A stretch of DNA of 44,072 nt, taken from NCBI GenBank assembly GCA_005880175.1, contig VBJR01000100.1, positions 1 through 44,072 on the forward strand, given 5' to 3'. The notes beneath the pieces were generated by a model. The model saw nothing but the letters and a program-made list of their open reading frames with translations. It ran no database searches and was not told where the DNA came from. The number at the start of each line of letters is the position of its first letter. The stretch's first letter is position 1. Origin of the DNA: Chloroflexota bacterium. GTDB lineage: Bacteria > Chloroflexota > Dormibacteria > Dormibacterales > Dormibacteraceae. This document shows positions 1 to 9,726 of this stretch, piece after piece. A program made the translations under genes and the position numbers.

Positions 1-31
1 GGACCCGCGCGTGAGGCTGACCGGGTCGTGA
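1..31 (+). CDS. C-terminal tail of a DppB/OppB-type ABC permease (partial)
   Basis: Reading from base 2, the frame gives DPRVRLTGS and a TGA at 29-31. The DPRVRL ending is the usual C-terminus of DppB/OppB permeases, the first inner-membrane subunit of the peptide/nickel/opine family of ABC importers. The stop overlaps the GTG start of the next permease by four bases (GTGA), so the two are translationally coupled, as dppB and dppC usually are. Only nine residues are in the window; the identification rests on this short motif and on the neighbour. Confidence 0.6.
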   Translation, partial: DPRVRLTGS

Positions 32-957
32 GCGAGGCCACCACCCCGTCGCCGCCGGTCGCGGGCCTCGCGGGCACGCTGCCCGAGGGCGGCGAGGTCA
101 CGATCACCGGCAGCGCGCTGCGGATGATGGCGGACACGTTCCGCGAGAACCGCATGGCCGTGGTCGCGCTCGGCTACATCGCGCTGGTCATCCTCGTCTG
201 CTTCCTCGGCCCGCTGCTGTACCACACCGACCAGGTGCACACGAACATCGCGGAGGCGAGCCTCGCGCCCGGCACGGACGGCCACGTGCTGGGCACCGAC
301 GACGACGGGTACGACATGCTCGGCCGGCTGCTGCTGGGCGGCCAGGCGTCGCTCGAGGTGGGCCTGGCGGCGGCCCTCATCGCCGTCGTGTTCGGCGCGC
401 TGTGGGGCGCGGTGGCGGGCTACGCCGGGGGCGTGGTGGACGCGGTGATGATGCGGGTAGTGGACACGCTGCTGGCCATCCCGGCGCTGTTCGCGCTGCT
501 GGTCCTGGCCGCGATCTTCACGCCGAGCATCCCGATGCTGATCGTCGTGGTCGCGCTGGTCGCGTGGCTGGTGCCGGCACGGCTGGTCCGCGGCGAGACG
601 CTGAGCCTGCGCACGCGAGAGTACGTCGAGGCGGTCCGGGTGATGGGCGGCGGCAGCACGCGGATCGTGCTGCGCCACATCATCCCGAACACGATCGGCA
701 CGATCATGGTCAACGCCACGTTCCAGGTCGCGGACGCGATCCTGCTGGTCGCGGTCCTGGGCTTCCTCGGCCTGGGCGTGCCGCCGCCGGCCACCGACTG
801 GGGCAGCCTGCTGTCGCGAGGCACGAACTACGTCTACGCGGGCGACTGGTGGCTGATCTACCCGGCGGGCATCGCGATCGCGACGACGGTGGCGGCGTTC
901 AACCTGGTCGGCGACGCGCTGCGCGACTCCCTGGAGGTGCGCCTGCAGCGCCGCTGA
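28..957 (+). CDS. Oligopeptide/oligosaccharide ABC transporter permease (DppC/OppC type)
   Basis: Second inner-membrane permease of a peptide-family (PepT) ABC importer, 309 aa, the usual length. A first membrane helix near residues 45-65 is followed by a periplasmic loop with HVLGTDDDGYDMLGRLLLGG, the N-terminal OppC signature. The core has five more helices and the EAA loop (YVEAVRVMGGGSTRIVLRHIIPN, about residues 198-220), which contacts the ATPases. The C-terminus, GDALRDSLEVRLQRR, is typical. The GTG start is fixed by the 4-base overlap with the upstream permease. The two ATPase genes follow at once but on the opposite strand, which is unusual for this operon type. The substrate is not readable; a LacI-type regulator beyond the ATPases suggests a sugar oligomer rather than a peptide, but this is inference. 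Confidence 0.93.
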   Translation: MSEATTPSPPVAGLAGTLPEGGEVTITGSALRMMADTFRENRMAVVALGYIALVILVCFLGPLLYHTDQVHTNIAEASLAPGTDGHVLGTDDDGYDMLGRLLLGGQASLEVGLAAALIAVVFGALWGAVAGYAGGVVDAVMMRVVDTLLAIPALFALLVLAAIFTPSIPMLIVVVALVAWLVPARLVRGETLSLRTREYVEAVRVMGGGSTRIVLRHIIPNTIGTIMVNATFQVADAILLVAVLGFLGLGVPPPATDWGSLLSRGTNYVYAGDWWLIYPAGIAIATTVAAFNLVGDALRDSLEVRLQRR

Positions 958-965
958 GCGGCCTC

Positions 966-1990
<1,025 letters not shown>

Positions 1991-1994
<4 letters not shown>

Positions 1995-3004
1995 GCGGGC
2001 GCTCCGGCCGGCGCCGGCCGGCCGCTCGGCTCGACGCCGCCGACCGGGTGGAAGCACGCGTAGCGGTGCCGCTCCACGCTCCCGCCCAGCGGCGGCTCCG
2101 CCTCCGCGCACGCCGCCGTCGCGTTCGGGCAGCGCGGGTGGAACCGGCAGCCGGACGGCGGCGCGGCCAGGTCCGGCGGCAGGCCCGGGATGCTGAGCAG
2201 CGGCTCGTCCGGGTCCTGGTCGGGCCGGGGGATCGAGCTCAGCAGCGCCTCCGTGTACGGGTGGTGCCGGTGCTCGAACAGCTCCCGCGTCGCCGCCTCC
2301 TCGACGATCTTGCCGGCGTACATGACCGCCACGCGGTCGGTGCGGCCGGCGACGACGCCGAGGTCGTGCGTGATCAGCAGGACGGCCAGGTCGAGCCGCC
2401 GCTTCAGGTCGTCGAGCAGGTCGAGGATCTGCGCCTGGATCGTGACGTCGAGCGCGGTCGTCGGCTCGTCGGCGATCACGAGGCGGGGCTCGCACGCCAG
2501 CGCGGTCGCGATCACCACGCGCTGCCGCATGCCTCCGGAGAGCTGGTGTGGGTACTGGTGCAGGCGCTCGTGCGGCCGCGGCATGCCGACGAGCGTCAGC
2601 ACCTCCTCGGCGCGCTCGAGCGCGCGCGAGAGCGGCCAGCGCCGGTGCAGCACCAGCGGCTCGGCGACCTGGCGGCCGATCGTCATCGTCGGGTTGAGCG
2701 CCGTCATCGGGTCCTGGAAGACGACCGACACGTCGTTGCCGCGGACCTGGCGCATGTCGTCCTCGTGGAGCCGCACCAGGTCGGTGTCCCCGAGCCGGAC
2801 GCTGCCCTCCGCGATGAACCCGCCGGGCGGGAGCAGCCGCAGGATCGACATCGCGGTCATGCTCTTGCCGCAGCCGGACTCGCCGACCAGGCCCAGCGTC
2901 TCGCCGCTGTCCACCTGCAGACTGACGCCATCCACGGCGCGCACGAGACCCCGCCGCTGCCTGATGTGCGTGCGGAGACCGTCGATCTCGAGCAGCCTCG
3001 TCAT
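1991..3004 (-). CDS. Oligopeptide-family ABC transporter ATP-binding protein (DppD/OppD type)
   Basis: Partner ATPase, 337 aa from the ATG at 3004, where MTRLLEIDGL matches the usual OppD opening; a frame continues upstream but is not needed. Walker A GESGCGKS is at about 41-48, then the Q-loop VVFQDPMTALNP, signature LSGGMRQR, Walker B LVIADEPTTALD, H-loop LITHDLGVV, and the C-terminal CxxRCxxAxxxC extension. It is the first gene of a D-F unit read away from the broken LacI gene, with 131 bp between the two start codons. Four Gs lie directly before the ATG, so the ribosome site is weak. D and F normally follow B and C on the same strand; here they oppose them. Confidence 0.93.
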
Positions 3005-3135
3005 CCCCGAGCACGATTGTCCCAGACGCCGGGCGAGCACGCCGATCGAAATGCGCCACGCCCGCAATTGATCGGACGTGCTTGAATGGCCGCGTGGCCA
3101 GGTCTCGCGGGGCGGACCGGGAACCGCGCGCCCGC

Positions 3136-4064
3136 ATGACCATTCGCGACATCGCCGAGCTCGCCGGGGTCTCGATCGCGACGGTGTCCCGCGCCGTGAA
3201 CGGGCGAGGGGACGTGTCCGACGAAACCCGGACGCTGGTCCAGCGGATCGCGCGCGAGCACGGCTACACGGCGAGCCGCGACGCGCGGGGGTTGTCCACA
3301 GGTCGGACCGGCCTGATCGGCGTGACGCTGCCCGTCATCCATCCGACCTATTTCTCCACGATCACGGCCAGCGTGGCCGAGGCGCTCGACGTGCACGACA
3401 TGCGGATCGTCCTCTGCCCGACGCTGCACCAGCACGACCGCGAGATCTCGCTGGTCCAGCGGCTGATGCACGGGACGACCGACGGCGCCATCCTCGTCCT
3501 GCCGGAGGAATCGGCCAGCGAGCTCCGAGCACTGGAGCGGCAGGGCTACCGCTACGTCGTGGTCGACCCCGGCGAGCGGCCCGCCGGCGACATCCCGGCG
3601 GTGATCGCGGCGCACGCCGCCGGAGCCGAGCAGGCGGTCGGCCACCTCCTCCAGCTGGGGCACCGGCGCATCGCCGCGATCACGTGGCCGAGTCCAACTT
3701 CAAGGTCCAGGGCGGGTTCGACGCGGCGGCGCGGCTGCTGCGGCTGCCCGACCGGCCGACCGCCATCTTCGCGTTCAACGACGACATGGCGATCGGCGCG
3801 CTGCGGGCGGTGCACGCCCGCGGGCTGCGCGTCCCGGACGACGTCTCCGTGGTGGGCTTCGACGACGCCAACGAGGCGCAGTTCGTGACGCCGGGCCTGA
3901 CGACGGTCCGCCAGCCGCTCGCCGAGATGGGCCGCGTCGCGGTCGGTCTCCTCCTCCAGCTCCTCGAGGACGAGACGGACGTCACCCTCCACGTGGAGCT
4001 GCCGACGAGCCTCGTCGTCCGGGAGTCGACGAGGCGCTGTAACGTTGCATCGACAAGCACATAG
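3136..4064 (+). pseudogene. LacI-family transcriptional regulator, interrupted by an internal deletion/frame change
   Basis: The N-terminal half is a normal LacI regulator: helix-turn-helix TIRDIAELAGVSIATVSRAVNG, hinge, and the first sugar-binding subdomain up to LGHRRIAAIT at about 3690. There the frame ends in unrelated residues, while the next frame continues with ESNFKVQGGFDAA, PTAIFAFNDDMAIGAL, VSVVGFDD and TTVRQPLAEMG, the second half of the same family. Between GHRRIAAIT and ESNFKVQGG a LacI protein normally has about 30 residues (GPxxxxxxxxRLxGYxxAL...), and these are absent. So the break is a lost segment of roughly 80-100 bp, not a single-base slip. It faces away from the transporter ATPases and would be their natural local regulator. 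Assembly error is possible. Confidence 0.85.
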
Positions 4065-4094
4065 CCGGCGCGTCATCGCAGTGAGGGGGGAGCC

Positions 4095-4589
4095 ATGTTC
4101 GAGAGTCTCGGCCGGCCGCTGCGGGCCGCTCAGTCCAGCTGGAGCTCGGTGGACCTCGCCGCGCTGGTCCTGCGCGGGGTGCTGGGCTTCGTCTTCATCG
4201 CCCACGGAGGGCAGAAGCTGTTCGCCTGGTTCGGTGGCGGCGGCATCCACGGCACGACCGTCTTCTTCACCGCGGTGGGCATCCCGGCCCCGGACTTCTT
4301 CGCGTACGTGGTCGCGATCGCGGAGTTCTTCGGGGGCGTGCTGCTCGTCCTCGGGTTCCTGACGGTCCTCGCCGCGCTGGCGCTGGTCGTGGACATGGCC
4401 GTCGCGATCGCCACCGTCAGCCACGCGTTCAGCTTCTTCAGCCAGACGAAGGTCGGCTACGGCTGGGAGCTGAACCTGGCCCTCATCGGCCTGGCCGCGG
4501 CCGTGGCGATCCTGGGCCCGGGCGCCTGGAGCGTGGACGCCGCGCTGGGCCTGACCCGGCGCCCGGGAGCAACGAGCGGGCTGAGGTAG
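4095..4589 (+). CDS. DoxX-family membrane protein
   Basis: A 164-residue protein with four hydrophobic segments. The DoxX pattern is clear: ALVLRGVLGFVFIAHGGQKL near residue 24, a central FFAYVVAIAEFFGGVLLVLG, and a last helix ALIGLAAAVAILGPG. DoxX proteins are small inner-membrane proteins; some act with thiosulfate:quinone oxidoreductase or in thiol stress, but most actinobacterial members have no assigned role. The ATG has a strong ribosome site (GGGGGGAG, 3 bases before). It lies 30 bp after the broken LacI gene and converges on the rloB-like gene; no operon partner is evident. Confidence 0.88.
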   Translation: MFESLGRPLRAAQSSWSSVDLAALVLRGVLGFVFIAHGGQKLFAWFGGGGIHGTTVFFTAVGIPAPDFFAYVVAIAEFFGGVLLVLGFLTVLAALALVVDMAVAIATVSHAFSFFSQTKVGYGWELNLALIGLAAAVAILGPGAWSVDAALGLTRRPGATSGLR

Positions 4590-4607
4590 GCCGGGTCAAC
4601 CCGGGCG

Positions 4608-5312
4608 TCAGCCGGCGAGCAGCGCTTCGAGCAAGCGCCACACGTCCGTGGACGGATCCCGCTGGAGCGGCGGGCACGATGCGGCGTGCCCGCCCGCAGC
4701 GGTGCAGGCGCCGCTCGGGCAGTGATCAACGAGCCTGCGGGCGTGCCGCATGGCCGCGCCCTCCCTTCCGAGAAGCGCCCGCGTCTGGGCGCCCATCACG
4801 CTCTTGTCCCCTGTTCGCCCGAACGAGGCGTAGGCCGGGTCGACAGAGCGGAGCTTGGTGTGGACGGCTGCACTGCTGCCGTCCTCGGCCGAGGTCATGT
4901 TCTGGAAGTGCAGCAGGAGCCAGAGGTCGAACGAGGGGTGCGAGAACGCGAGGTGGACGGCCGTGGGCGCGGCGGCGGCGAATGCCTCCGCGACGCAGCT
5001 GTGCTGATCGCGGTCGAAGAGCGCCCACACCTGCGCTCGCCCCTCGGCGACGTCCGTATCCGGCAGGTCGGCGAGCAGATCGATCGCCCGCTCGACGACG
5101 CCCAGCGGTTTCATCCCGTGACGCCGGGTGATCGGATGGATGAAGAAGCGACCATCGTCACCGAACTCCGCGTTGAGGAACTCCAGGTAGTCTCGCTCGG
5201 TCACCTCCCCCTCGACGGCGACGTAGAACTCGCGCTGGCTGCGGTCGCGGCCGGCGCGCCGGCGGACCGCACTCGGCTCCTGGGGAGCCCCGCGCCTCCG
5301 GACCCGGCTCAC
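4608..5312 (-). CDS. RloB-like protein, partner of the adjacent ATPase (candidate defence effector)
   Basis: A 234-residue protein. It has VEGEVTERDYLEFL (about 33-46), ALFDRDQH (97-104) and AFSHPSFDLWLLLHF (122-136), the three conserved blocks of the RloB family (PF13707). The acidic layout (E, then DxD) resembles a TOPRIM-like nuclease core, but this is inference. RloA/RloB pairs were first seen inside type I restriction operons; related pairs form the AbiL abortive-infection system, and the ATPase-plus-effector logic is shared with PARIS. The GTG start at 5312 overlaps the stop of the ATPase gene (GTGA), so the proteins are co-produced. Odd: a short Cys/His-rich insert near the C-terminus (CPSGAC, then GGHAASC). 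Base composition here looks less GC-rich than the neighbours, a hint of transfer. Confidence 0.85.
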   Translation of the reverse strand: MSRVRRRGAPQEPSAVRRRAGRDRSQREFYVAVEGEVTERDYLEFLNAEFGDDGRFFIHPITRRHGMKPLGVVERAIDLLADLPDTDVAEGRAQVWALFDRDQHSCVAEAFAAAAPTAVHLAFSHPSFDLWLLLHFQNMTSAEDGSSAAVHTKLRSVDPAYASFGRTGDKSVMGAQTRALLGREGAAMRHARRLVDHCPSGACTAAGGHAASCPPLQRDPSTDVWRLLEALLAG

Positions 5313-6562
5313 GCCTGCGCCGCGCCGGGCGGGGCGGCGAGGGCCGATGACATCTCTCCCGTCACCACCCGCGGGATTCCGCCATAGCGCCCCCGGAGGT
5401 AGCCGCGCTCCAGGCTGTCCTCCTTTCGCGGGCGGGCGTCCGTCAGGGGATAGAGCTCGGACTCGCCGGTTCGACCCTTGGTGGTCAGCCACACCTGGTC
5501 GCGGTCGAGCGGCCGTCTCGTGTGCACATTGCCGAGGAGGGTCACGTCCTGCAGGGTGCAGATCAGCTGGGCGCCTCGCCGGTTTGCCTCGGGGTCGTTG
5601 AACAGCCGGATCGCCTCGGCGACCAGGACCGGGTGCAGGCTCGAGTCGAGCTCGTCCGCCAGCAGGACCGACCCCTCGTCGAGGGCCGACAGCATCGGTC
5701 CCACGAGGGCCAGCCACGCCTGAGTTCCCTGCGACTCCTGACGGTCGAAGTCGAGCATCACGGGCTCGGCGGACGTGCGATGGGCCAGCCGGATCCGCGG
5801 CACCCCCGGGTCGCGCTCTTCCACCTCGATGGACAGCACTCCGAGGTCGGCGCTCCGCAGGAGCGACTCGATCCTGCCGCGCATCCCCGGGTCCGCGAGC
5901 AGCCGCCTCGTGAACGCGTGCCGCCGGGGCTCGTCGGGCCGCGGATTCGTGAACCACAGGTTCTCGGCGAACCAGCGATGCACCGGCGCCAGCTGCGGAT
6001 GGTTGAACGACGCCGCCACGGTCAGGAACAGGGCATTGGGCCGGGTGAGCGCGACCAGCTCCGTACGTGGGCCCTTCAGCCCCTCGCCGGGAAACCTGAT
6101 CCGGGCGTCCGCGGTCGCCTCGGCGTCACGCTCGAACCAGACCTGGCGGCGGCCGTGGGGATAGACGTGCAGCCACTCGGTCTCGACTCGATCGTCAGAG
6201 ACCTCGAAGCCGTAGACGTGGCGAACCCCCGCCAGGACGATGTCCACCTCCAGAAGGGTTGACTCGCCGCGAGCGACCGGGTCCAGCGCGAACGGCTCGC
6301 GCGGCACCCCCGTTCCTTTCGACCACTCGGCGAGCGAGTTGAGGACCGCCATCCGCATCCACCGGAGCGCGGCGAGAACGTTGGTCTTGCCCGAGGCGTT
6401 CGCGCCGTAGATCGCGACCACCGGCAGGAAGGCGACGTCCCTGCCCTCTGAGCGGAGTCCGGCAGGCATGGAGGTGCCCTCGTTGAACTCCGTCGCGACG
6501 AGCCAGAGCTCCAGTTCGCGGCGAAACGAGAGGATGTTGGAAGCGCGGAATCGGAGCAACAT
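5309..6562 (-). CDS. RloA-like AAA/ABC-type ATPase (candidate defence sensor)
   Basis: A 417-residue ATP-binding protein of the RloA/AAA_15-AAA_21 (OLD/RecF-like) type. It opens MLLRFRASNILSF, the usual first strand of the family. Walker A GANASGKT is at 53-60; the C-terminal lobe has GTQAWLALVGPMLSAL, then Walker B SVLLADELDSSLHP and a late conserved CTLQDVTLL with the typical RDQVWLTTK ending. Such ATPases are sensors or scaffolds for effectors in PARIS, AbiL and related anti-phage systems. It overlaps the downstream rloB-like gene by four bases and nothing else is in the unit, so it looks like a self-contained two-gene module. No restriction-modification gene is nearby. The start was chosen because homologous residues begin there; a GAGGA lies about 15 bases upstream. 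Confidence 0.88.
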   Translation of the reverse strand: MLLRFRASNILSFRRELELWLVATEFNEGTSMPAGLRSEGRDVAFLPVVAIYGANASGKTNVLAALRWMRMAVLNSLAEWSKGTGVPREPFALDPVARGESTLLEVDIVLAGVRHVYGFEVSDDRVETEWLHVYPHGRRQVWFERDAEATADARIRFPGEGLKGPRTELVALTRPNALFLTVAASFNHPQLAPVHRWFAENLWFTNPRPDEPRRHAFTRRLLADPGMRGRIESLLRSADLGVLSIEVEERDPGVPRIRLAHRTSAEPVMLDFDRQESQGTQAWLALVGPMLSALDEGSVLLADELDSSLHPVLVAEAIRLFNDPEANRRGAQLICTLQDVTLLGNVHTRRPLDRDQVWLTTKGRTGESELYPLTDARPRKEDSLERGYLRGRYGGIPRVVTGEMSSALAAPPGAAQA

Positions 6563-6591
6563 TGCCGGTCGGTAATCCTCGATCGCGGCCA

Positions 6592-6597
6592 ATTCTA
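6592..6597 (-). promoter_or_regulatory. Possible -10 box for the rloA-like gene
   Basis: On the minus strand TAGAAT lies about 30 bases before the ATG at 6562 and fits the TAnnnT consensus. No convincing -35 box is visible at 16-18 bp, so this is tentative. Confidence 0.3.
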
Positions 6598-6708
6598 GGC
6601 GGTCTGGCGCAGAAAATCCGCGCGAAACTGGCCCGAGTACGCCACACCGACCCGATCTGCCCGGCGCCCGGGAGCCCGCTATCGCGGAATAACCTTTGAC
6701 GTCTCGTC

Positions 6709-6714
6709 TATTGT
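6709..6714 (+). promoter_or_regulatory. -10 box of a leaderless promoter (MarR gene at 6722)
   Basis: TATTGT is followed by exactly seven bases and then the GTG start at 6722, so transcription would begin at or next to the start codon. There is no Shine-Dalgarno sequence before this GTG. A TTGACG at 6696-6701 is too close to be its -35 box. Confidence 0.45.
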
Positions 6715-6721
6715 TGCTGTC

Positions 6722-7201
6722 GTGGCAGTCAATATGACCAGGCGCACGTTCCTCGACCCGGAGGTACGCGAGGCCCTGCGCGCCTACTTCGACGCGATCG
6801 TCCTCGCCGATCCCCTCCAGTCCGTGCTGTGGAAGTCGGCCGGCATCACCGTGGCCCAGCTCGCCGCCCTCCACCAGCTCCGGGACGGGCCCGTGTCCGC
6901 CGGCCACCTGGGCCGGCTGATCGCCCTCTCCCCCGCCTCCACCACGCACCTGGTCGACCGCCTCGAGGCCCGCGGCCTCGTCTCCCGCAGCCGCCGACAG
7001 GACGACCGTCGCGCCGTGGACGTCCAGCTGACGGCCGCCGGCCGGCACGTCCTCGACGAGAGCCGGCCGCTGCCCGGCAGCCTGATCCACCGCGCGATCG
7101 AGGCGCTGCCGGCCGACCGGCGCCGGCGGCTGACCGAGGCGCTGCAGGACCTGGTCAGGCAGGCGCGAGCGATGCCGCCGGCCGAGGAGGGACAGCGGTG
7201 A
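6722..7201 (+). CDS. MarR-family transcriptional regulator
   Basis: A 159-residue winged-helix protein. It has the recognition region [46 protein letters not shown], where the DRR and the preceding helix are the MarR signature. Starts at GTG 6722 (an ATG follows at 6734). Its stop overlaps the GTG of the efflux pump (GTGA), and the pump overlaps an N-acetyltransferase, so regulator, pump and modifying enzyme form one transcription unit. MarR proteins of such units usually repress their own operon and release it on binding a phenolic or other aromatic ligand; that is inferred from the context. No clear palindromic operator was seen in the 159 bp upstream. Confidence 0.9.
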   Translation: MAVNMTRRTFLDPEVREALRAYFDAIVLADPLQSVLWKSAGITVAQLAALHQLRDGPVSAGHLGRLIALSPASTTHLVDRLEARGLVSRSRRQDDRRAVDVQLTAAGRHVLDESRPLPGSLIHRAIEALPADRRRRLTEALQDLVRQARAMPPAEEGQR

Positions 7202-8931
7202 CCGCCCCCTCCAGCGGCTACAAGTGGGTCGCGCTCTCCAACACGACCATCGGCATGCTGATGGCGACGATCAACTCGTCCATCGTGCTGATCTCCCTGC
7301 CCGCCATCTTCCGCGGCATCGGGCTGAACCCGCTCACGCCGGGCAACGTCAGCTACCTGCTCTGGATGCTGATGGGCTACATGGTCGTGACCGCCGTGCT
7401 GGTGGTCAGCCTGGGCCGCATCGGCGACCTCTACGGGCGGGTGCGCCTGTACAACCTCGGCTTCGCCGTGTTCACGGTCGGCGCCATCGGGCTCTCGCTC
7501 GTCCTCTGGACGGGTCCGTCGGCCGCCCTGGCGCTGATCGGCCTCCGCATCGTGCAGGGCATCGGCGGCGCGATGATCATGGCCAACGCGGCCGCGATCC
7601 TGACCGACGCGTTCCCGCCCCACGAGCGCGGCATGGCGCTCGGCATCAACTCCGTGGCCGCCATCGCCGGCTCGTTCATCGGCCTCGTCGTGGGCGGCGT
7701 GCTGTCGGCCGGCGACTGGCACCTGATCTTCCTGGTCTCCGTGCCGGTCGGCATCTTCGGGACGATCTGGGCGTTCTTCAAGCTGCGCGAGATCGGGACC
7801 ACGCGGCGCGCCCGCATCGACTGGCTCGGCAACCTGACGTTCGGCCTGGCCCTGATCCTGCTCCTGGTCGGCATCACGTACGGCCTCCAGCCGTACGGCG
7901 GCGCCAACATGGGCTGGACCAACCCGTGGGTGCTGGGTGCCCTGGGCGGCGGCGCGGCCCTGCTCGCGGCGTTCGTGGTCATCGAGAACCGCGTCAAGGA
8001 CCCGATGTTCCAGCTCAGCCTGTTCCGGGTCCCCGCGTTCACCGCCGGCAACATCGCCGCGCTGCTGTCGGCCACCGGCCGGGGCGGGCTGATGTTCATG
8101 CTCATCATCTGGCTGCAGGGCATCTGGCTGCCGCTCCACGGCTACAGCTACGAGTCCACGCCGGTCTGGGCGGCGATCTACATGCTGCCGATGACCGCCG
8201 GCTTCCTGATCGCCGGCCCGCTCTCCGGGATCCTGTCGGACCGCCTCGGCGCCCGCCCGTTCGCGACCGGCGGCATGCTGGCCTCGGCCGCCACCTTCGG
8301 GCTGATGCTGCTGCTGCCGGCGGACTTCGCATACCCGGCGTTCGCCGCCCTGCTGCTGTCGATCGGCCTGGCGATGGGCCTGTTCTCGGCCCCGAACACG
8401 GCCGGCATCATGAACGCCGTGCCGGCGGACCGGCGGGGCGTGGCCTCGGGCATGCTGGCGACGTTCCAGAACGCGGGCATGAACCTGTCGATCGGGATCT
8501 TCTTCACGCTGATGGTGGCCGGACTGGGCGCGAGCCTGCCGTCCACGATGCTGACCGGCCTCACCGCCCAGGGCGTCCCGGCGGCGGCGGCCGTCCGCGT
8601 CGCGCACCTGCCGCCGGTGGGCAGCCTGTTCGCCGCGTTCCTCGGCTACAACCCGATGCACGAGCTGCTCGGCCCGCTGCTGCAGCAGCTGCCGCCCGAC
8701 CGGGCGGCGTTTCTGACCGGCCACTCGTTCTTCCCGCGGCTCATCTCCGGGCCGTTCATGGACGGCATGCACATCACGTTCGCGTTCGCGGGCGTGCTGA
8801 TGCTGATCGCGGCCGCGGCCTCCTGGATGCGCGGCGGCCGGTACGTCCACGTGGAGCACCCCGCGCCCGCGCCCACGTCCGAGGCGGCCGCCCCCGCGGC
8901 CCCCGCGGAGCCCGAGCCGATCCGCTCGTGA
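7198..8931 (+). CDS. DHA2-family MFS drug-efflux transporter (EmrB/QacA type)
   Basis: A 577-residue integral membrane protein with about 14 hydrophobic helices, the DHA2 topology of drug:H+ antiporters. Visible family motifs: [13 protein letters not shown] at the first helix, motif [18 protein letters not shown], and [35 protein letters not shown] (motif B/C region, with the DHA2 R-x-x-Q-G-x-G-G-A). A long loop between the last helices is followed by a Pro/Ala-rich tail. GTG start at 7198 overlaps the MarR stop and its own stop overlaps the next gene; both overlaps are GTGA. Its likely role is export of an aromatic or amphipathic drug sensed by the MarR protein. Confidence 0.93.
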   Translation: MTAPSSGYKWVALSNTTIGMLMATINSSIVLISLPAIFRGIGLNPLTPGNVSYLLWMLMGYMVVTAVLVVSLGRIGDLYGRVRLYNLGFAVFTVGAIGLSLVLWTGPSAALALIGLRIVQGIGGAMIMANAAAILTDAFPPHERGMALGINSVAAIAGSFIGLVVGGVLSAGDWHLIFLVSVPVGIFGTIWAFFKLREIGTTRRARIDWLGNLTFGLALILLLVGITYGLQPYGGANMGWTNPWVLGALGGGAALLAAFVVIENRVKDPMFQLSLFRVPAFTAGNIAALLSATGRGGLMFMLIIWLQGIWLPLHGYSYESTPVWAAIYMLPMTAGFLIAGPLSGILSDRLGARPFATGGMLASAATFGLMLLLPADFAYPAFAALLLSIGLAMGLFSAPNTAGIMNAVPADRRGVASGMLATFQNAGMNLSIGIFFTLMVAGLGASLPSTMLTGLTAQGVPAAAAVRVAHLPPVGSLFAAFLGYNPMHELLGPLLQQLPPDRAAFLTGHSFFPRLISGPFMDGMHITFAFAGVLMLIAAAASWMRGGRYVHVEHPAPAPTSEAAAPAAPAEPEPIRS

Positions 8932-9711
8932 GCCCACCGATCCCGCCCCCGCCCGCCGGCTGGACGCCGGAGCTGGTGGACGTGCCCGCCTACCTGGCCC
9001 GGGTGGGCATCGCCGCCCTGCCGGGCCCGACGGCGGCGGGGCTGCGCGACCTGCACCGCGCGCACGTCCTGGCCATTCCGTTCGAGAACCTCGACATCGT
9101 GCTCGGCCGCGGCATCGACGTCTCGCTGCCCGCGGTCCAGGCCAAGCTGGTGGCCCGGCGCCGCGGCGGCTACTGCTACGAGCACAACACGCTGTTCGGC
9201 GCCGTGCTGGACCGCGCCGGCTTCGAGGTCACCCGCCTGGCGGCCCGGGTCCGGCTGGGCGCCAGCTTCGTCCGGGCCCGCACGCACATGCTCCTGGTCG
9301 TCCAGGCCGAGGGCCGGCCGTGGCTGGCCGACGTCGGGTTCGGCGGCGACGGGCTGCTGGAGCCGGTCCCCCTGGAGCACGGGCAGACGTCACGCCAGGG
9401 CGAGTGGACGTACCGCGTGGTGCGGGAGGACGGCCCGTGGAACTGGGCGCTCCATGCGCGCCGCCCGGACGGCTGGGTCGAGCTGTACGGGTTCACGCTG
9501 GAGCCCCAGCACCCGATCGACTACGTGATGGCCAACCACTTCACGTCGCGGCGCGCTGCTGCAGGAGACGGCACCGGACGGCGCGGTGAAGGAGCACGCG
9601 GTCGGCGCGGGCGACCTGGACGCCGTGCTGCGGGGCCGGCTCGGGATCGGGCTGACCGACGAGGAGCTGCGCCGGCTCGAGGCCCGCTGGCCGGCGCTGG
9701 TCAGCCCCTGA
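8928..9711 (+). pseudogene. Arylamine N-acetyltransferase, C-terminal part out of frame (internal deletion)
   Basis: NAT enzymes acetylate arylamines and hydrazines from acetyl-CoA. The catalytic triad is complete: Cys83 in RRGGYCYEHN, His120 in RARTHMLLVV and Asp135 in LADVGFGGDG. After VMANHFTS (about 9550) the frame runs into Arg/Gly-rich nonsense, while another frame supplies LLQETAPDGAVKEHAV...LDAVLRGRLGIGL and a stop at 9711, the normal NAT ending. About 25-30 residues of the third domain that should lie between are missing, so this is a lost segment plus a frame change. It is translationally coupled to the efflux pump; together they look like a modify-and-export module for aromatic amines. 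As written, the enzyme would lack its C-terminal lid. Confidence 0.85.
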
Positions 9712-9726
9712 GGTCGACGGCGCCCC

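Noticed and set aside
4608..6562. Type I restriction-modification locus
   Set aside because: RloA/RloB names come from such loci, but no hsdR, hsdM or hsdS is present here.
6696..6701. TTGACG as -35 box for the MarR gene at 6722
   Set aside because: It lies only 7 bp from the TATTGT -10 box.
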